DNA of 64,000 nt from Bos javanicus (GCF_032452875.1 NC_083869.1:82764501-82828500); one strand, 5' to 3'. Positions 34,876-47,152 are shown, counted from the first letter of the stretch. Made by a program: numbers and translations. The notes: generated from the letters alone by a model not told the origin.

Positions 34876-35470
34876 TCATAGAGACAGTTCCTTCTTCTTA
34901 GGGACAGTTCGAGCCCTCATTAAAGCTATGGGTAGAATTTTAAACCAACTGTCCTGTGTTTCCTGAGTTAGTTTACATGAGTGTCTTTTAATAGTGTCAT
35001 TAGCCTTTTCAACTTTCCTGAGGATTGGGGTCTCCAGGAACAGTGTAAGTGATATTCTATTCCTCAATCTTTTGACACCCCTTGAGTTACAGCAGCTTTA
35101 AAAGGGAAACATTGTCACTCTGGAGGCTCTGTGACAGCCCAAACCTGGGAATAATTTCATGGATTAAAATTTTTATAACTTCCTTAGCCTATTCACTATA
35201 GCAGGGAAAGGCCTCAATCCATCCAGTGAAAGTGTCTACCCATACCTGTAAGAAAGAAATTCTGTTTGTTTTTGGCATATAAGTAAAAGGAACCACTGCC
35301 TCATTTATTATTCATAAATCTTGAACTAGTCTCCATTCATCATTTGACTTTTTCACACCCAAAGTAGGAGTGTTACATGGACTATTGCAGGGAATTAATA
35401 GCCCCCGGCTCCTTTAAATTTTCAATGATGGGTTTTAACCCTTCTTTAACATCTAAGGCTTAAATGGATA
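34876..35470 (-). pseudogene. ERV pol remnant: RT fragment fused to integrase by deletion
   Basis: Conceptual reading of the minus strand gives, first, the RT N-terminal region typical of class I ERVs (the CNTPTLGVKK and RLVQDL-like motifs, about 35400-35290) and then, within a few codons at about 35265, the integrase core (VDTFTGWIEAFP-like, then the LQSDN block with the second Asp). The 63-codon open frame 34876-35067 covers the part with the catalytic Glu (GKVEKA-like). RT palm, connection, RNase H and the integrase zinc region are deleted. Many stops; not functional. Confidence 0.65.
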
Positions 35471-35528
35471 CTGCTTTTGATGTGAAAATAGCTGAGGGTC
35501 TTCGAGCTTGATAAAGACAGGAACAGCA

Positions 35529-37035
35529 TTTTCTCAGACTCTTTGCAACCCCATGGACTGCAGCACACCATGCCTCCCTGTCCATTACCAACTCCCAGAG
35601 TTTACTCAAACTCATGTCCATTGAGTCAGAGATACCATCCAACCATCTCATCCTTTGTCATGCTCTTCTCCTCCCACCTTCAACCTTTCTCAGCAACAGG
35701 GTGTTTGCAAATGAGTCTGTTCTTCACATCAGGTGGCCAAAGTATTGGCGTTTCAGCTTCAGCATCAATCCTTCCAATGAATATTCAGGACTGACTTCCT
35801 TTAGGATGGACTGGTTGCATCTCCTTGAAGTCCAAGGGACTCTCAAGAGTCTTTTCCAACACCACACTTCAAAAGCATCAATTCTTTGGCGCTCAGCTTT
35901 CTTCATAGTCCAACTCTCACATCCACACATGACTACTGGAAAAAACATAGCCTTGACTAGACGGACCTTTTTTGACAAAGTAATGTCTCTGCTTTTTATT
36001 AAGCTGTCTAGGCTGGTTGTAACTTTTCTTCCAAGGAGCATGCGTCTTTTAATTTCATGGCTGCAGTCATCATCTGCAGTGATTTTAGAGCCCAAAGAAA
36101 TAGTCTGTCACTATTTCCACTGTTTCCCCATTTATTTGCCATGAAGCGATGGGACCAGATGCCATGATCTTAGTTTTCTGAATGCTGAGTTTTAAGCCAA
36201 CTTTTTCACTATCTCTTTCACTTTCATTAAGAGGCTCTTTAATGCTTCTTCACTTTCTGCCATAAAGATAGTGTCGTCTGCATATCTGAGGTTACTGATA
36301 TTTCTCCCGGCAATCTTGATTCTAGTTTGTGCTTCCTCCAGCCCAGCGTTTCTCATGATGTACTCTGCATATAAGTTAAATAAGCAGGGTGACAATATAC
36401 AGCCTTGATGTACTCCTTTTCCTATTTGGAACCAGTCTGTTGTTCCATGTCCAGTTCTAACTATTGCTTCCTTACCTGCATACAGTTTTCTCAGGAAGCA
36501 GGTCAGGTGGTCTGGCATTCCCATCTCTTTCAGAATTTTCTGAAGTTTATTGTGATCCACACAGTCAAAGGCTTTGGTGTAGTCAATAAAGCGGAAGTAG
36601 ATGTTTTCTCTGGAACTCTCTTGCTTTTTGCATGATCCAGCAGATGTTGGCAATTTGATCTCTGATTCCTCTGCCCTTTCTAAATCCAGTTTGAACATCT
36701 GGAAGTTCATGGTTCACATACTGTAAAAGCCTGGCTTGGAGAACATTAAGCATTACTTTACTAGTATGTGAGATGATTGCAGTTGTGCAGTAGTTTGAAC
36801 ATTCTTTGGCATTTCCTTTCTTTCAGATTGGAATGAAAACTGACTTTTTCCAGTCCTGTGGCCACTGCTGAGTTTTCCAAATTTTCTGGTATATTGAGTA
36901 CAGCACTTTCACAGCATCGTCTTTTAGGATTTGAAATAGCTCAACTAGAATTCCATTACCTCCACTAGGTTTGTTCGTAGTGATGCTTCCTAAGGTCCAC
37001 TTGACTTCACATTCCAGGATGTCTGGCTCTAGGTG
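35529..37035 (-). mobile_element. BovB LINE, long copy with intact RT palm segment
   Basis: About 1.5 kb antisense. The extreme 3' end is missing (starts at tctcagactctttgcaaccc). Minus frame 36192-36710 (172 codons) carries IDYTKAFDCVDH, SPCLFN and RYADDT, so both catalytic motifs A and C are in one frame. Frame 35724-36095 is the downstream C-terminal region. The endonuclease part is absent. Confidence 0.9.
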
Positions 37036-37063
37036 TAATCCTTAGTACAAACTTTAAAATGAG

Positions 37064-37136
37064 TTGTTTGTTGTGTAATCATCAGTTCCAGGCTTAAAGA
37101 AAAAAAAAAAAATTATGTGACTTAAGACTAAGGAAT
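37064..37136. repeat. Direct repeat A, right copy
   Basis: Counterpart of 33790-33869, same orientation, about 3.27 kb to the right. Differs by A-run length and a few substitutions. Confidence 0.8.
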
Positions 37137-37602
37137 CTAGTTTATGTGACAAGAGAATGGAAATCTTTTAAAATGAAAAGGGAAACACTGACCAGCAATG
37201 TAAAACTCTCCTAGAATTGTGAAGGGATACCTTTTGAGGCTTTTCAAACTTATAATAGGCGTATTTGTGGATAATAAAAATTATTCCAAAGCTGAATATT
37301 TGTTTCATGTGAATTGGCTGTGTAAGTTATTTTCCCCACAAATGTTTAGCTATAGAAACTTTCCAGTTATATTATATATTCGTGTATTCAGCTTCAGTAT
37401 TTGACCTATGTAATCCCTTGACTTTTATCTTCTTTTTATATGCTATTGTTAATAACCTACATATGAACAAAAATATGCAGTTTATTAATAATGTACATGA
37501 GTTTAAAATTGATTTAACACAATTTCCCCTTGCAAATTTTTCTTTACATAACCATATTTAAAAATAAGTTTAGCTTACTTTTATATTATATTTTGCTTAT
37601 AT
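37137..37602. other. AT-rich spacer
   Basis: No gene or named repeat recognised. Confidence 0.4.
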
Positions 37603-37795
37603 GACTATGGACTTCACTTGTGGCTCAGCTAGTAAAGAATCTGCCTGCAATGCGAGAGACCTGGGTTTGATCCATGCATTGAGAAGATCCCTGGAGAAGG
37701 GAAAGGTTACCCACTCCAGTCTTCTAGACTGGAGAATTCCATGGATCCACAGGGTTGCAGAGAGTTGGACACCACTGAGCGACTTTCACTTTCAC
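37603..37795 (+). mobile_element. Bov-tA SINE
   Basis: tRNA head at acttcacttgtggctcagct; 11-bp target duplication tttgcttatat at 37592-37602 and 37796-37806. Confidence 0.92.
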
Positions 37796-37806
37796 TTTGC
37801 TTATAT

Positions 37807-38838
37807 AAAATGTGTATTTTAAAATTTGAACTATGAAGCAAATACACATATGTTTACCAAATTTAAAATTCTTTTAACTTTAAACGTTTTTGCTTCCTAC
37901 TTTTCTGTTTTAATTTTTCTTCACATACTTACTTCCACAAATACGGGAATTGAATTTTATGTTAGTGAGTAACACTGATGTACTTTCTAAGTTTTTGTTG
38001 GTGAATAATAAAAAGTTTTTATTATTCTTTAAATATTCAAAGAATATTTAAATTCTTTCTCTACAAAGCATCAGAAAAATAAAAGATCATGAAATTATTA
38101 CCTCCTAGGAAAAGTAAACATAGTCACTCAAATGAGTGAGCACTAATGAATTGACCTCAATTAAACTAAGGAGTTGAATATTGGAGTCCAGTGAAAGAAA
38201 TACAATATTTTTATCAAAATACTGTCCATGATGAAAAGAGATATTATACATAATCACATATTAAAAATGTGGGAAGGAGATAAAATTAACAACTCCCTCC
38301 ACATTCACAGGGGATGTTTTTGGAACCTAATGGACTTTTATATAGTGTTCATTTTCCTTCTTAATTCTTAAATCATACTTGATTACTTCCTCATCACATT
38401 CAATCAGTTATCAAGTTTCCTTGATTCTACCAGTGAAATATCTTTCCCCTTCCCCAGTCAGTTCATACTTCTTTTGCTCCATTGGAGGTTCTTACTATAT
38501 TTTATCACAGTTGAAATAATAACTTCTTTGCTACTCTCCAGATCCCTTGTATTGCCAAATTCCAATCTTTCATATAATGAAAGAAAAGGCTACATAAATT
38601 TCAAATACATACTGTTATTACTTAATTCTCAAAAAGACTCAGTTGTTTCTAAATGTTTACCAGAGAATAGCATAATTCCTTTTGTGTTCTATCATAGCTA
38701 GGATATTATCATCTGCATCATCAAATATTCTTTCTTAAGTTCACTTTCTTAACTCCTGATTCACTTTCAAGTCTAGAGACTTTAAGTCCTCTTCCATTTA
38801 CTCATGTTCTGTTTGATGCTCTGTGTTGAATCCTGCAA
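37807..38838. other. AT-rich stretch without recognised gene
   Basis: Nothing recognised on either strand; the 75-codon frame at 38474 lacks coding features. Confidence 0.45.
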
Positions 38839-38851
38839 TCACAATGGTAAA

Positions 38852-39060
38852 GTGAAACTCAAAGTCTCTCAGTTGTGTCTGACCATTTGCAACCCCATGG
38901 ACTGTAGCCTGCCAGGCTCTTCTATACATGGAATTTTCTAGGCAAGAATGCTTGAGAGGGTTGCCATGCCCTTCTTCAGGGGATCTTCCCAACCCAGGGA
39001 TGGAACTCAGGTGTTCTGCATTTGCAGTGGATTCTTCACCATCTGAGCTATCAGGGAAGT
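38852..39060 (-). mobile_element. Bov-tA SINE
   Basis: Antisense copy with a 13-bp perfect target duplication tcacaatggtaaa at 38839-38851 and 39061-39073. Confidence 0.93.
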
Positions 39061-39073
39061 TCACAATGGTAAA

Positions 39074-40237
39074 CAAAATACCAGCTCTGTCATTGAGGAT
39101 CATGCAGTCATGAGACATCCATGTAAATAGGAATTTAACACTGTAGTTGATGGTGGAGGGGTGTAGAAACCAAGAGATCTGAGCTTGGAGAGTAATTGGC
39201 TGTTTCAGAAGCAAAGCCAAGTCAGGAAATGTACTACAGGAAAAAAAAAAAAAAGAACACAATTCAAGTGTCCAGAAATTGTACTGAATAATTCTGAGAA
39301 GTCAGCAATCTCAAATTGCTTGCATTTGGGACTTGGCCAGCATCTTTCCTCCTCTTTGTAATTAGGATCTTTGGGCCATTTGTACCAGAGCCTTTGACTA
39401 CAGACTAGCCAATGATCTTGAGAAAAGTCTAGTCATGATTTAATACCCTGATCTACCATCAACTATTTATACAGTTTGCTATAGTTATAACAACCTCACT
39501 CAAAATAAAAAACGTTTGAAAATTCCCAAATGGACATTCAACTCAGTAGTGCTTAAAACTCCCATAATTATATTACATAATCAAATACAACTCAAAAGAA
39601 AGTAAAATTCTCAAAGCTTGGACTAATAGCTCAGCAATGCATTCTCAAATTAAAAGCAATACGTATTTTCAGCCAATTTTCAGAAAAAACACTGTCATGG
39701 GCATCCTCTAAACTCATTTTTGAAGATATGTACTCAAAATTAACATTTAGTGTCTAAAGATTAATTTGAATAATTTTTATAAGAAAGTAATTTCATTTTT
39801 AACTGAGAAAGAATGATATAATAATAATATAATATGAAATATTTTTAGAGTGTCTCCCAAGATTATGCAAAGGTCACATGCATAAACTTGCTTTGTCAAG
39901 TAATTAACAATATATGGACTGTTTGTTTTTACCAAATAGAAATTTACATAGCCTGGAGAACTCTCTTCTTAAACAAACACATAGTCAAGGTCCTTGACTG
40001 TAATTTGAGGTCATAGCCTTTAGATGTGAAATGTTAAGTAACACACAAAAATCAATTCATTGAGCTAGTCATTAGTTTATTCACTCAACAGATACAACAA
40101 TTAGAAGTATGGAAATGATTGTTCAGTCTATCACATCCAGTTCTTTTCTAGAAAATTATAATACGAAAATAAGCAGCATGTGTAAAATGATGTCTAATGC
40201 AGTCACACAAAAAATAAGGTTCCCTGGCCACTTCTAT
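39074..40237. other. AT-rich stretch; poly-A run at 39241-39254
   Basis: No gene or named repeat recognised. Confidence 0.45.
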
Positions 40238-40248
40238 ATAAAGGATGA

Positions 40249-40454
40249 AAGTGAAGTGAAAGTGAAAGTCGCTCAGTCGTGTCCAACTCTTTGCGACCCC
40301 ATGGACTATACAGTCCCTGGAATTCTCTGGGCCAGAATACTGGAGTGGGTAACCTTTCCCTTCTCCAGGGGGTCGTCCCGACCCAGGAATTGGACCCAGG
40401 TCTCCCATATTGCAGGAAGATGCTTTACCAGCCGAGCCACAAGGAAAGCCCCAC
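40249..40454 (-). mobile_element. Bov-tA SINE
   Basis: Antisense copy; 11-bp target duplication ataaaggatga at 40238-40248 and 40455-40465. Confidence 0.93.
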
Positions 40455-40586
40455 ATAAAGGATGAAGGGAGCAAATCGCTTTGGAGCACTTGTTTTTTAC
40501 TACTGTAGGAAAAAAATCCTCTGAATGTCTTTTATTTTTAAGCCAGAAGGAGGCCAAAACCATTAGACAAATGGCTTGATACAGAG

Positions 40587-40791
40587 GCATGTGAAAGTTG
40601 CTCAGTTGTGTCCGACTCTTTGCAATCCCATAGACTTTAGCCCACCAGGCTCCTCTGTCCATGGAATTCTCCAGGCAAGAATACTGGAGTGGTTTGCCAT
40701 GCCATTTTCCAGGGATCTTCCTGACCCAGGGATTAAATTTTGGTCTTCCGCATTGCAGGATGATTCTTTACTGTTTGAGCTAGTTGGGAAT
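40587..40791 (-). mobile_element. Bov-tA SINE
   Basis: Antisense copy; 12-bp target duplication cttgatacagag at 40575-40586 and 40792-40803. Confidence 0.93.
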
Positions 40792-40803
40792 CTTGATACA
40801 GAG

Positions 40804-41883
40804 TCATAATTCACCTTAAAGGTGAGAACTAGTCATTTTGGAAGAGAAGAGTATATTTACATAAGAGCCAAAGAACTTCTTTTGAGGAAAATGGGCTAGA
40901 TTTTGAATTTTCTTCTGTTGGGATCAATATTAATGAAACTTAGCAATGGACCAATGATGGTATAAAGAATCACTGATAGGATAACGTGTGGAGGCAGAAA
41001 AAGTAACATCATGAGAGAAGACAAGAGTTAGAACATGGCCCAAAGTTTCCTCAAGGAAGACCAGCACCAATACATCAGGTACCTGTAGCTTGGAGCCTCC
41101 CCAGTCCCAGATACATTAACAAAATTTGGACATAATGAATAGTCTGAACATGTGAGCATAAATCCCAAGTACAAACCACAGAAATCTCTGTATTTTCAAT
41201 ATAATTTGAAATATGCACAGATGATTTGAAGATATTTAGACAAGTATTTACTCAATATATTGAATAAGTTGCTTTTAAAAAGACTTTTTTTTTAAACTGG
41301 TTAGTTATAAGACTAACCAGTTTATGCAGATATATATTACCATAGAAAACTAATACCTGAATAACCAGTATGGCAATAATAGATTTCATCATAATAGAAT
41401 AGAAATGTCCCTTCTGTTGCTGCTGTTTAGTAGCTAAGTCATGGATATTTGTAAGTCAAATGACAATTCACTATGCTGCATAAATCTTATTACTGAAATT
41501 AAAGGAGGGTCTGAGGGTTAAAAGAGAAATGAATCTATATGCATCTAAATGCATTTCTAAAAATGCACACTTTATATGATGCTTTATTGATTATTTTTAA
41601 GTTGACATGTTTTGTTTGTTTCTTGATCCAGTTATATTTTTAATACATCACTTATTCACCTGGGTCATGGATACCTAACACCTTAAAATGTACTGAGGGA
41701 CTAGTAGTACATTAGGTTTCTTTTAAGAGACAGATGAGACATACATCCATAATAAGACACTTTTTAAAATGTTCTATCATTTTAGATAATAAAACACAAA
41801 AAAACATCATCAGTGTTACATATTAGTGGGTCTTGCAAAAATACTGTAACTTATAAAACTGGCAATTTAAATTAAGATTGCCT
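40804..41883. other. AT-rich stretch with a tiny SINE fragment
   Basis: No gene seen. At about 41417-41444, gttgctgctgtttagtagct followed by aagtcatgg matches the antisense terminus of a Bov-tA, about 26 bp only. Confidence 0.45.
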
Positions 41884-41896
41884 TAGCTTTACTCTG

Positions 41897-43022
41897 GATC
41901 ATGGAAAAAGCAAGAGAGTTCCAGAAAAAACATCTATTTCTGCTTTATTGACTATGCCAAAGCCTTTGACTGTGTGAATCACAATAAACTGTGGAAAATT
42001 CTGAAAGAGATGGGAATACCAGACCACCTGACCTGCCTCTTGAGAAATCTGTATGCAGGTCAGGAAGCAACAGTTAGAACTGGACATGGAACAACAGACT
42101 GGTTCCTAAGAGGAAAAGGAGTATGTCAAGGCTGTATATTGTCACCCTGCTTATTTAATTTCTTTGCAGAGTACATCATGAGAAACGCTGGACTGGAAGA
42201 AACACAAGCTGGAATCAAGATTGCTGGGAGAAATATCAATAACCTCAGATATGCAGATAACACCAACCTTATGGCAGAAAGTGAAGAGGAACTAAAAAGC
42301 CTCTTGATGAAAGTGAAGGTGGAGAGTGAAAAAGTTGGCTTAAAGCTCAACATTCAGAAAACTAAGATCATGGCTTCCAGTCCCATCACTTCATGGGAAA
42401 TAGATGGGGAAACAGTGGAAACAGTGTCAGACTTTATTTTTGGGGCTCCAAAATCACTACAGATGGTGACTGCAGCCATGAAATTAAAAGACGCTTACTC
42501 CTTGGAAGGAAAGTTATGACTAACCTAGATAGCATATTCAAAAGCAGAGACATTACTTTGCCAAGAAAGGTTCGTCTAGTTAAGGCTATGGTTTTTCCTG
42601 TGGTCATGTATGGATGTGAGAGTTGGAGTGTGAAGAAGGCTAGGCGCTGAAGAATTGATGCTTTTGAACTGTGGTGTTGGAGAAGACTCTTGAGAGTCCC
42701 TTGGACTGCAAGGAGATCCAACCAGTCCATTCTGAAGGAGATCAGCCCTGGGATTTCTTTGGAAGGAATGATGCTGAAGCTGAAACTCCAGTACTTTGGC
42801 CACCTCATGTGAAGAGTTGACTCATTGGAAAAGACTCTGATGCTGGGAGGGATTGGGGGCAAGAAGAGAAGGGGACGACAGAGGGTGAGATGGCTGGATG
42901 GCATCACTGACCTGAGTCTGAGTGAACTCCGGGAGTTGGTGATGGACAGGGAGGCCTGGCATGCTGCGACTCATGTGGTCGCAAAGAGTCAGACAAGACT
43001 GAGCGACTGAACTGAACTGAAC
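41897..43022 (+). mobile_element. BovB LINE, long copy with mutated catalytic site
   Basis: 5'-truncated sense copy with a near-perfect 13-bp duplication (tagctttactctg at 41884-41896, tagctttgctctg at 43023-43035). The 181-codon frame 41974-42519 keeps RT sequence from the HNKLWKIL block to the thumb, but the motif C tetrad reads YADN at residues 93-96 in place of YADD, losing a catalytic Asp. It shifts frame near 42450. The low divergence suggests a recent insertion. Confidence 0.93.
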
Positions 43023-43035
43023 TAGCTTTGCTCTG

Positions 43036-43545
43036 ACATATCTTAAATGGGTAGGAACATTTACACAAAAAATAAAGGACAAACAGGAATTGTCTGATAT
43101 ATGATATATTTTATTAAAATTATAATATTATTGAATCAATAATAGGGATATAGGCATTATATTGAATTATGTGTACTCTTTTAACTACATGAAAACCAAC
43201 TGGAAGAGCTTTTATAGTACAGTATGGGAATAGGAAAGCAAAGTATGTGGTTTTGGTCATTCATAGTACTGATTTGAAAATAGATTTGAAAAAAAAAAGA
43301 AAATAGATTTGAAGAAGAAAAAATGATCAGATGTCTTCCTGACTAGTAATACACAATGTGTCAGAACAATCTCAATGTTTAAATGTAGAGAAATTTAGCA
43401 TAATAACTATTGCACTATTCCTTAGAAAAACCGAGGAATCAGATTTTTTTTCTATCTTTATAGGATTTCTAAAAACCATCAGCCAAAGCAGTAATTCATT
43501 TGCCATATGCATTTTACATTAATGACTTGGATATTTCAAAGTTCT
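43036..43545. other. AT-rich spacer between two BovB copies
   Basis: No gene or named repeat; a small imperfect duplication of atagatttgaa lies at 43279-43313. Confidence 0.4.
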
Positions 43546-44563
43546 AGGTCAGGAAGCAACAATTAGAACTGGACATGGAACAAAAGACTGGTTCCAAATA
43601 GGAAAAGGAGTACGTCAAGGCTGTATATTGTCACCCTGCTTATTTAACTTATTTGCAGAGTACATCATAAGAAACGCTGGGCTGGATTAAGCACAAGCTG
43701 GAATCAAGATTGCTGGGAGAAATATCAATAACCTCAGGTATGGAGATGACACCACCCTTATGGAAGAAAGTGAAGAAGAACTAAAGAACCTCTTGATGAA
43801 GTGAAAGAGGAGAGTGAAAAAGTTGGCTTAAAGCACAGGGTCTTGAATAAAACATTACTATCAAAAAAAAAAAAAAAAGCTCAGCATTCAGAAAACTAAG
43901 ATCATGGAATCTGGTCCCATCATTTCATGGCAAATAGATGGGGAAACAGTGGAAACAGTAAGTGACTTTATTTTGGGGAGCTCTAAAACCACTGCAGATG
44001 GTGATTGCAGCCATGAAGTTAAAATATGCTTATTCCTTGGAAGGAAAGTTATGAACAATCTAGATAGCATATTAAAAAGCAGAGACATTACTTTGCCAAC
44101 AAAGGTCCGTCTAGTCAAGGCTATGGTTTTTCCAGTAGTCATGTATGGATGTGAGAGTTGGACTATAAAGAAAGCTGAGCGCCAAAGAATTGATGCTTTT
44201 GAATTATGTTGGAGAAGATTCTTGAGAGTCCCTTGGACTGCAAGGAGATCCAATCAGTCCATCCTAAAGGAAATCACTCCTGGGTGTTCATTGGGAGGAC
44301 TCATGTTGAAGCTGAAACTCCAATATTTTGGCCACCTGATGCGAAGAGCTGACTCATTTGAAAAGACGGTGATGTTGGGAAAGACTGAAGGCAGAAAGAG
44401 AAGGGGATGACAGAGGATGAGATGGTTGGATGGCATCACTGACCCAATGGACATGAATGGTAAACTCCGGGAGTTGGTGATGCACAGGGAGGCCTGGCGT
44501 TCTTCGGTTCATGGGGTCGCAAAGAGTCAGAAATGACTGAGCGACTGAACTGAACTGAACTGA
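43546..44563 (+). mobile_element. BovB LINE fragment
   Basis: Sense copy starting at aggtcaggaagcaacaatta and complete at its 3' end (actgaactgaactga). RT frame broken; motif C is altered (YGDDT at about 43739). The 168-codon frame 43904-44410 covers the C-terminal region. Contains the small poly(A) insertion at 43835-43878. Confidence 0.92.
43835..43878 (+). mobile_element. Short poly(A)-tailed retroposed RNA end in BovB
   Basis: About 28 bp of foreign sequence with AATAAA at 43846-43851, followed 11 bases later by 16 A (43863-43878). The BovB reads aaagc before it (43830-43834) and aaagc again after it (43876-43880), then continues. This is the pattern of an extremely 5'-truncated processed mRNA. 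The parent RNA is unknown. Confidence 0.65.
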
Positions 44564-45561
44564 GTGAAGAATAAGATCATATTGCTAATTTCACAAGTTT
44601 CCAACTCCTAGAGTTTGTCACTTGTTGTAATGAGTCTCAAATTCCGTCCATGTTTTACTCTAAGAAAGCATCTAGACATTGCGAGACATGCATGTTTTAT
44701 AGGGCTCAAATGAGGAAGCTCACGTGTATTTTTATAAAAATGTACAATTTTAAAATAAGGTAAATAGAAAGTAAAGGACCAATAAGTAAAAATAATGAGA
44801 TAATAGAATCATTATTAATTTTCAGTAGTATTTTGTCTTAATATATTCTAAAATCTTGGAAGTTTAATTTAAAACCAATAAAATTAAGACCTTTAATTTC
44901 CTTTGTCTGGTTCAAAACTTTAACTTAATCAATTTGTCATGAAAATTTGTCATGAAAATTTCCTTAATGGAACAAAGTCAGAAAAATCAATCAAGTAAAC
45001 ACAATTTTTCATGATATTTTATTTTATTTTATATTCTCAAAGGTGATTAGTTTGAAGAAAGAAAACCCGTTTAAATGTAATAAAGAGAAAGTGACAATAT
45101 TAAGGTAATCTTTAACAACCTAAGAGGAATGTGTTATCATACCTGGATGAAGAAAATAAAATGTAAGTTCAAAATATATTAAAAAATGTCCTAAATCTGA
45201 CTTTGCATATTTGAGTATGGAGTTAGTGTTATGCCCATGCTGTTTGACAGGGCTGTCATCTATCTGTAAGACATTTTTTTTTTTAATGAAAATTATTTTA
45301 AAAGTTGCCTTCTCTGAATGAAAAATTGTAACTATGATTTTTGTTTGGGGGAGATGGAGGAAATTTTTCAGAACTGATACAACCCTCTGCTGCAGACTGG
45401 ATTTTAGTCCAGAACTACCCAGCTATCTAGAGCCTTTGAACCCTGAGCTACCATATCCAGTAGTCTCCATTATTTCACTGCTCTATACTGCTTTTTGAAG
45501 AGTTTATCATTATCATTGTGAAAAAATTTTTAAGAATAAAATAAATTATATTAAAGAGAAC
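44564..45561. other. AT-rich stretch without recognised gene
   Basis: No gene; a tandem doublet of atgaaaatttgtc lies at 44938-44965. Confidence 0.45.
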
Positions 45562-45830
45562 CTGCAATGGCACCCCACTCCAGTACTCCTGCCTGGAAAA
45601 TCCCATGGATGGAGGAGCCTGGAAGGCTGCAGTCCATGGGGTCGCTGAGGGTCGGACCCAACTGAGTGACTTCACTTTCACTTTTCACTTTCATGCATTG
45701 GAGAAGGAAATGGCAACACACTCCAGTGTTCTTGCTTGGAGAATCCCAGGGACGGGGGAGCCTGGTGGGCTGCCATCTATGGGGTCTCACAGAGTCAGAC
45801 ACGACTGAAGTGACTTAGCAGTAGCAGTGC
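45562..45830 (+). mobile_element. BOV-A2 SINE
   Basis: Two monomers (tgcaatggcaccccactcc; ggagaaggaaatggcaacac at 45701) and a degenerate AGC/AGT tail. No clear target duplication found. Confidence 0.9.
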
Positions 45831-46308
45831 CTCTACCAGCCTGAGGTAACAAACATTCATTTTTTGTATAAGAACATCTTTTTAAAGCAAAACATTATTA
45901 CAGATATATTTAAGGTCTCTTTTTTTCTCCTTGCTTGGTACAATTTTCTTTCTTTAGGACAATCATTGTACATTTGGTGTAAATTTTTCTATTTCAGCTT
46001 TTTGGTCTCACACACATACATATTTGTAGTTGTATACATATATTCATGTGTTTCAGGGAGACATATTTAGATGCATCATATATTATTGATGCACAAATAC
46101 ATTTACAGATATATATTTACACATATATACTATGGATACAAATGTGTATGTATTTATCCATTAATAAACTTTCATATTTAAACACACCAAGTACCAAAAG
46201 CATACTATAGTAAAAGACACACATCCTGAAACGGCAGGATTTTTTTAAAGAAAGAAGATCGAAAGACAGAGATGAATGAGATGGAAAGACACAAAGATAC
46301 CGAGAGGA
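45831..46308. other. AT-rich stretch, nothing recognised
   Basis: No gene or repeat apart from TA-rich patches around 46090-46130. Confidence 0.4.
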
Positions 46309-46368
46309 TGTGTGTGTGTATTTGTTTGTGTGTGTGTGTTTAGATAGATGGAGAGAGAGAGAGAGAGA
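46309..46368. repeat. Compound TG/GA microsatellite
   Basis: TG runs at 46310-46319 and 46327-46339, then GATA and GA runs to 46368. Confidence 0.8.
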
Positions 46369-46985
46369 CCATTGATCCTCATGGAATTGTTCCGTCTGGC
46401 AAGTTGGAAATCTGGAAATTTGTAGGGCAAGCTGGTTGCCTGCAGCTTCAGGTAAGAGCTGAAGTGGCAGTCTTGACTGGGAAGGCTGAAAGCTCAGACA
46501 GAATTTCTATGTTGCAATCTGCATGTGGAATTTCTTCTTTAGGAGACCTCAGTCTTTGCTCTTAAAATCTTCTGCTGATTGAATGAGACTCACCTATTTA
46601 TAGAGGATAATGTGTTTTGTGGAAATCACCTTGAATTTTCAGGAATTTTTGAGTAGTATGAATATTTTCAAACACTAATTCTTCTAATTCGTGAACAAGC
46701 ATATCTTTCTTGTCTTTTTCAATATCTTTTATCAAACTCTTATGGTTTCATTGTACAAGTTTTTCATTCTTTTTAAATTTATTCCAAAGTTTTTATTTTT
46801 TTTTTTTTTGATGCTACTTGCATGAGATAACTTTCTTAATGAAACACATGTGCACACACCCCTCCTGATTTAAATGTTAATCTCACCTTAACCTTATTCA
46901 TAGCAATATCTAGATTGATGTTTGACCAAACAACTGTGCACCACAGCCTAACCCAATTTAGACATAATCTTAATCATCACAGCTC
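46369..46985 (+). mobile_element. Ancient interspersed repeat split by an L1 piece
   Basis: The gcaagttggaaatctggaaa block (46399-46418), the ctcagtctttgctcttaaaa block (46548-46567) and, after an interruption, gatttaaatgttaatctcac (46868-46887) and tgtttgaccaaacaactgtg (46919-46938) occur in the order of a common mammalian repeat. Family not named. Confidence 0.45.
46625..46850 (-). mobile_element. Old L1 ORF2 fragment
   Basis: Antisense ORF2 blocks catatctttcttgtcttttt (46700-46719) and ttcattgtacaagtttttca (46748-46767), then a T-rich run and gatgctacttgcatgag. It lies inside the ancient repeat at 46369-46985. Confidence 0.55.
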
Positions 46986-47152
46986 ACCCTAAATGTACTA
47001 ATTTAGTAATATTGCACAATATCTGAAGAGATGAAAGCAATTCTCAGTCATTCTCTGCAGAATTTCATCATTTACAAAAATAGACAGATCTATTTAGATT
47101 ATAGTGAGGAAATATGTCAAAGGCAGAAATTCTTTTAGGAGACAACAGGTGA

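Larger units (their letters stand above)
33870..35528 (-). mobile_element. Second class I ERV remnant, antisense, internally deleted
   Basis: On the minus strand the order is reverse transcriptase start (about 35470-35270), integrase core (about 35265-34890), an unresolved env/3' part (about 34860-33870) and the direct repeat. Everything upstream of RT is missing and a BovB starts at 35529. Similar in type to the ERV at 2603 but more decayed. Confidence 0.6.
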
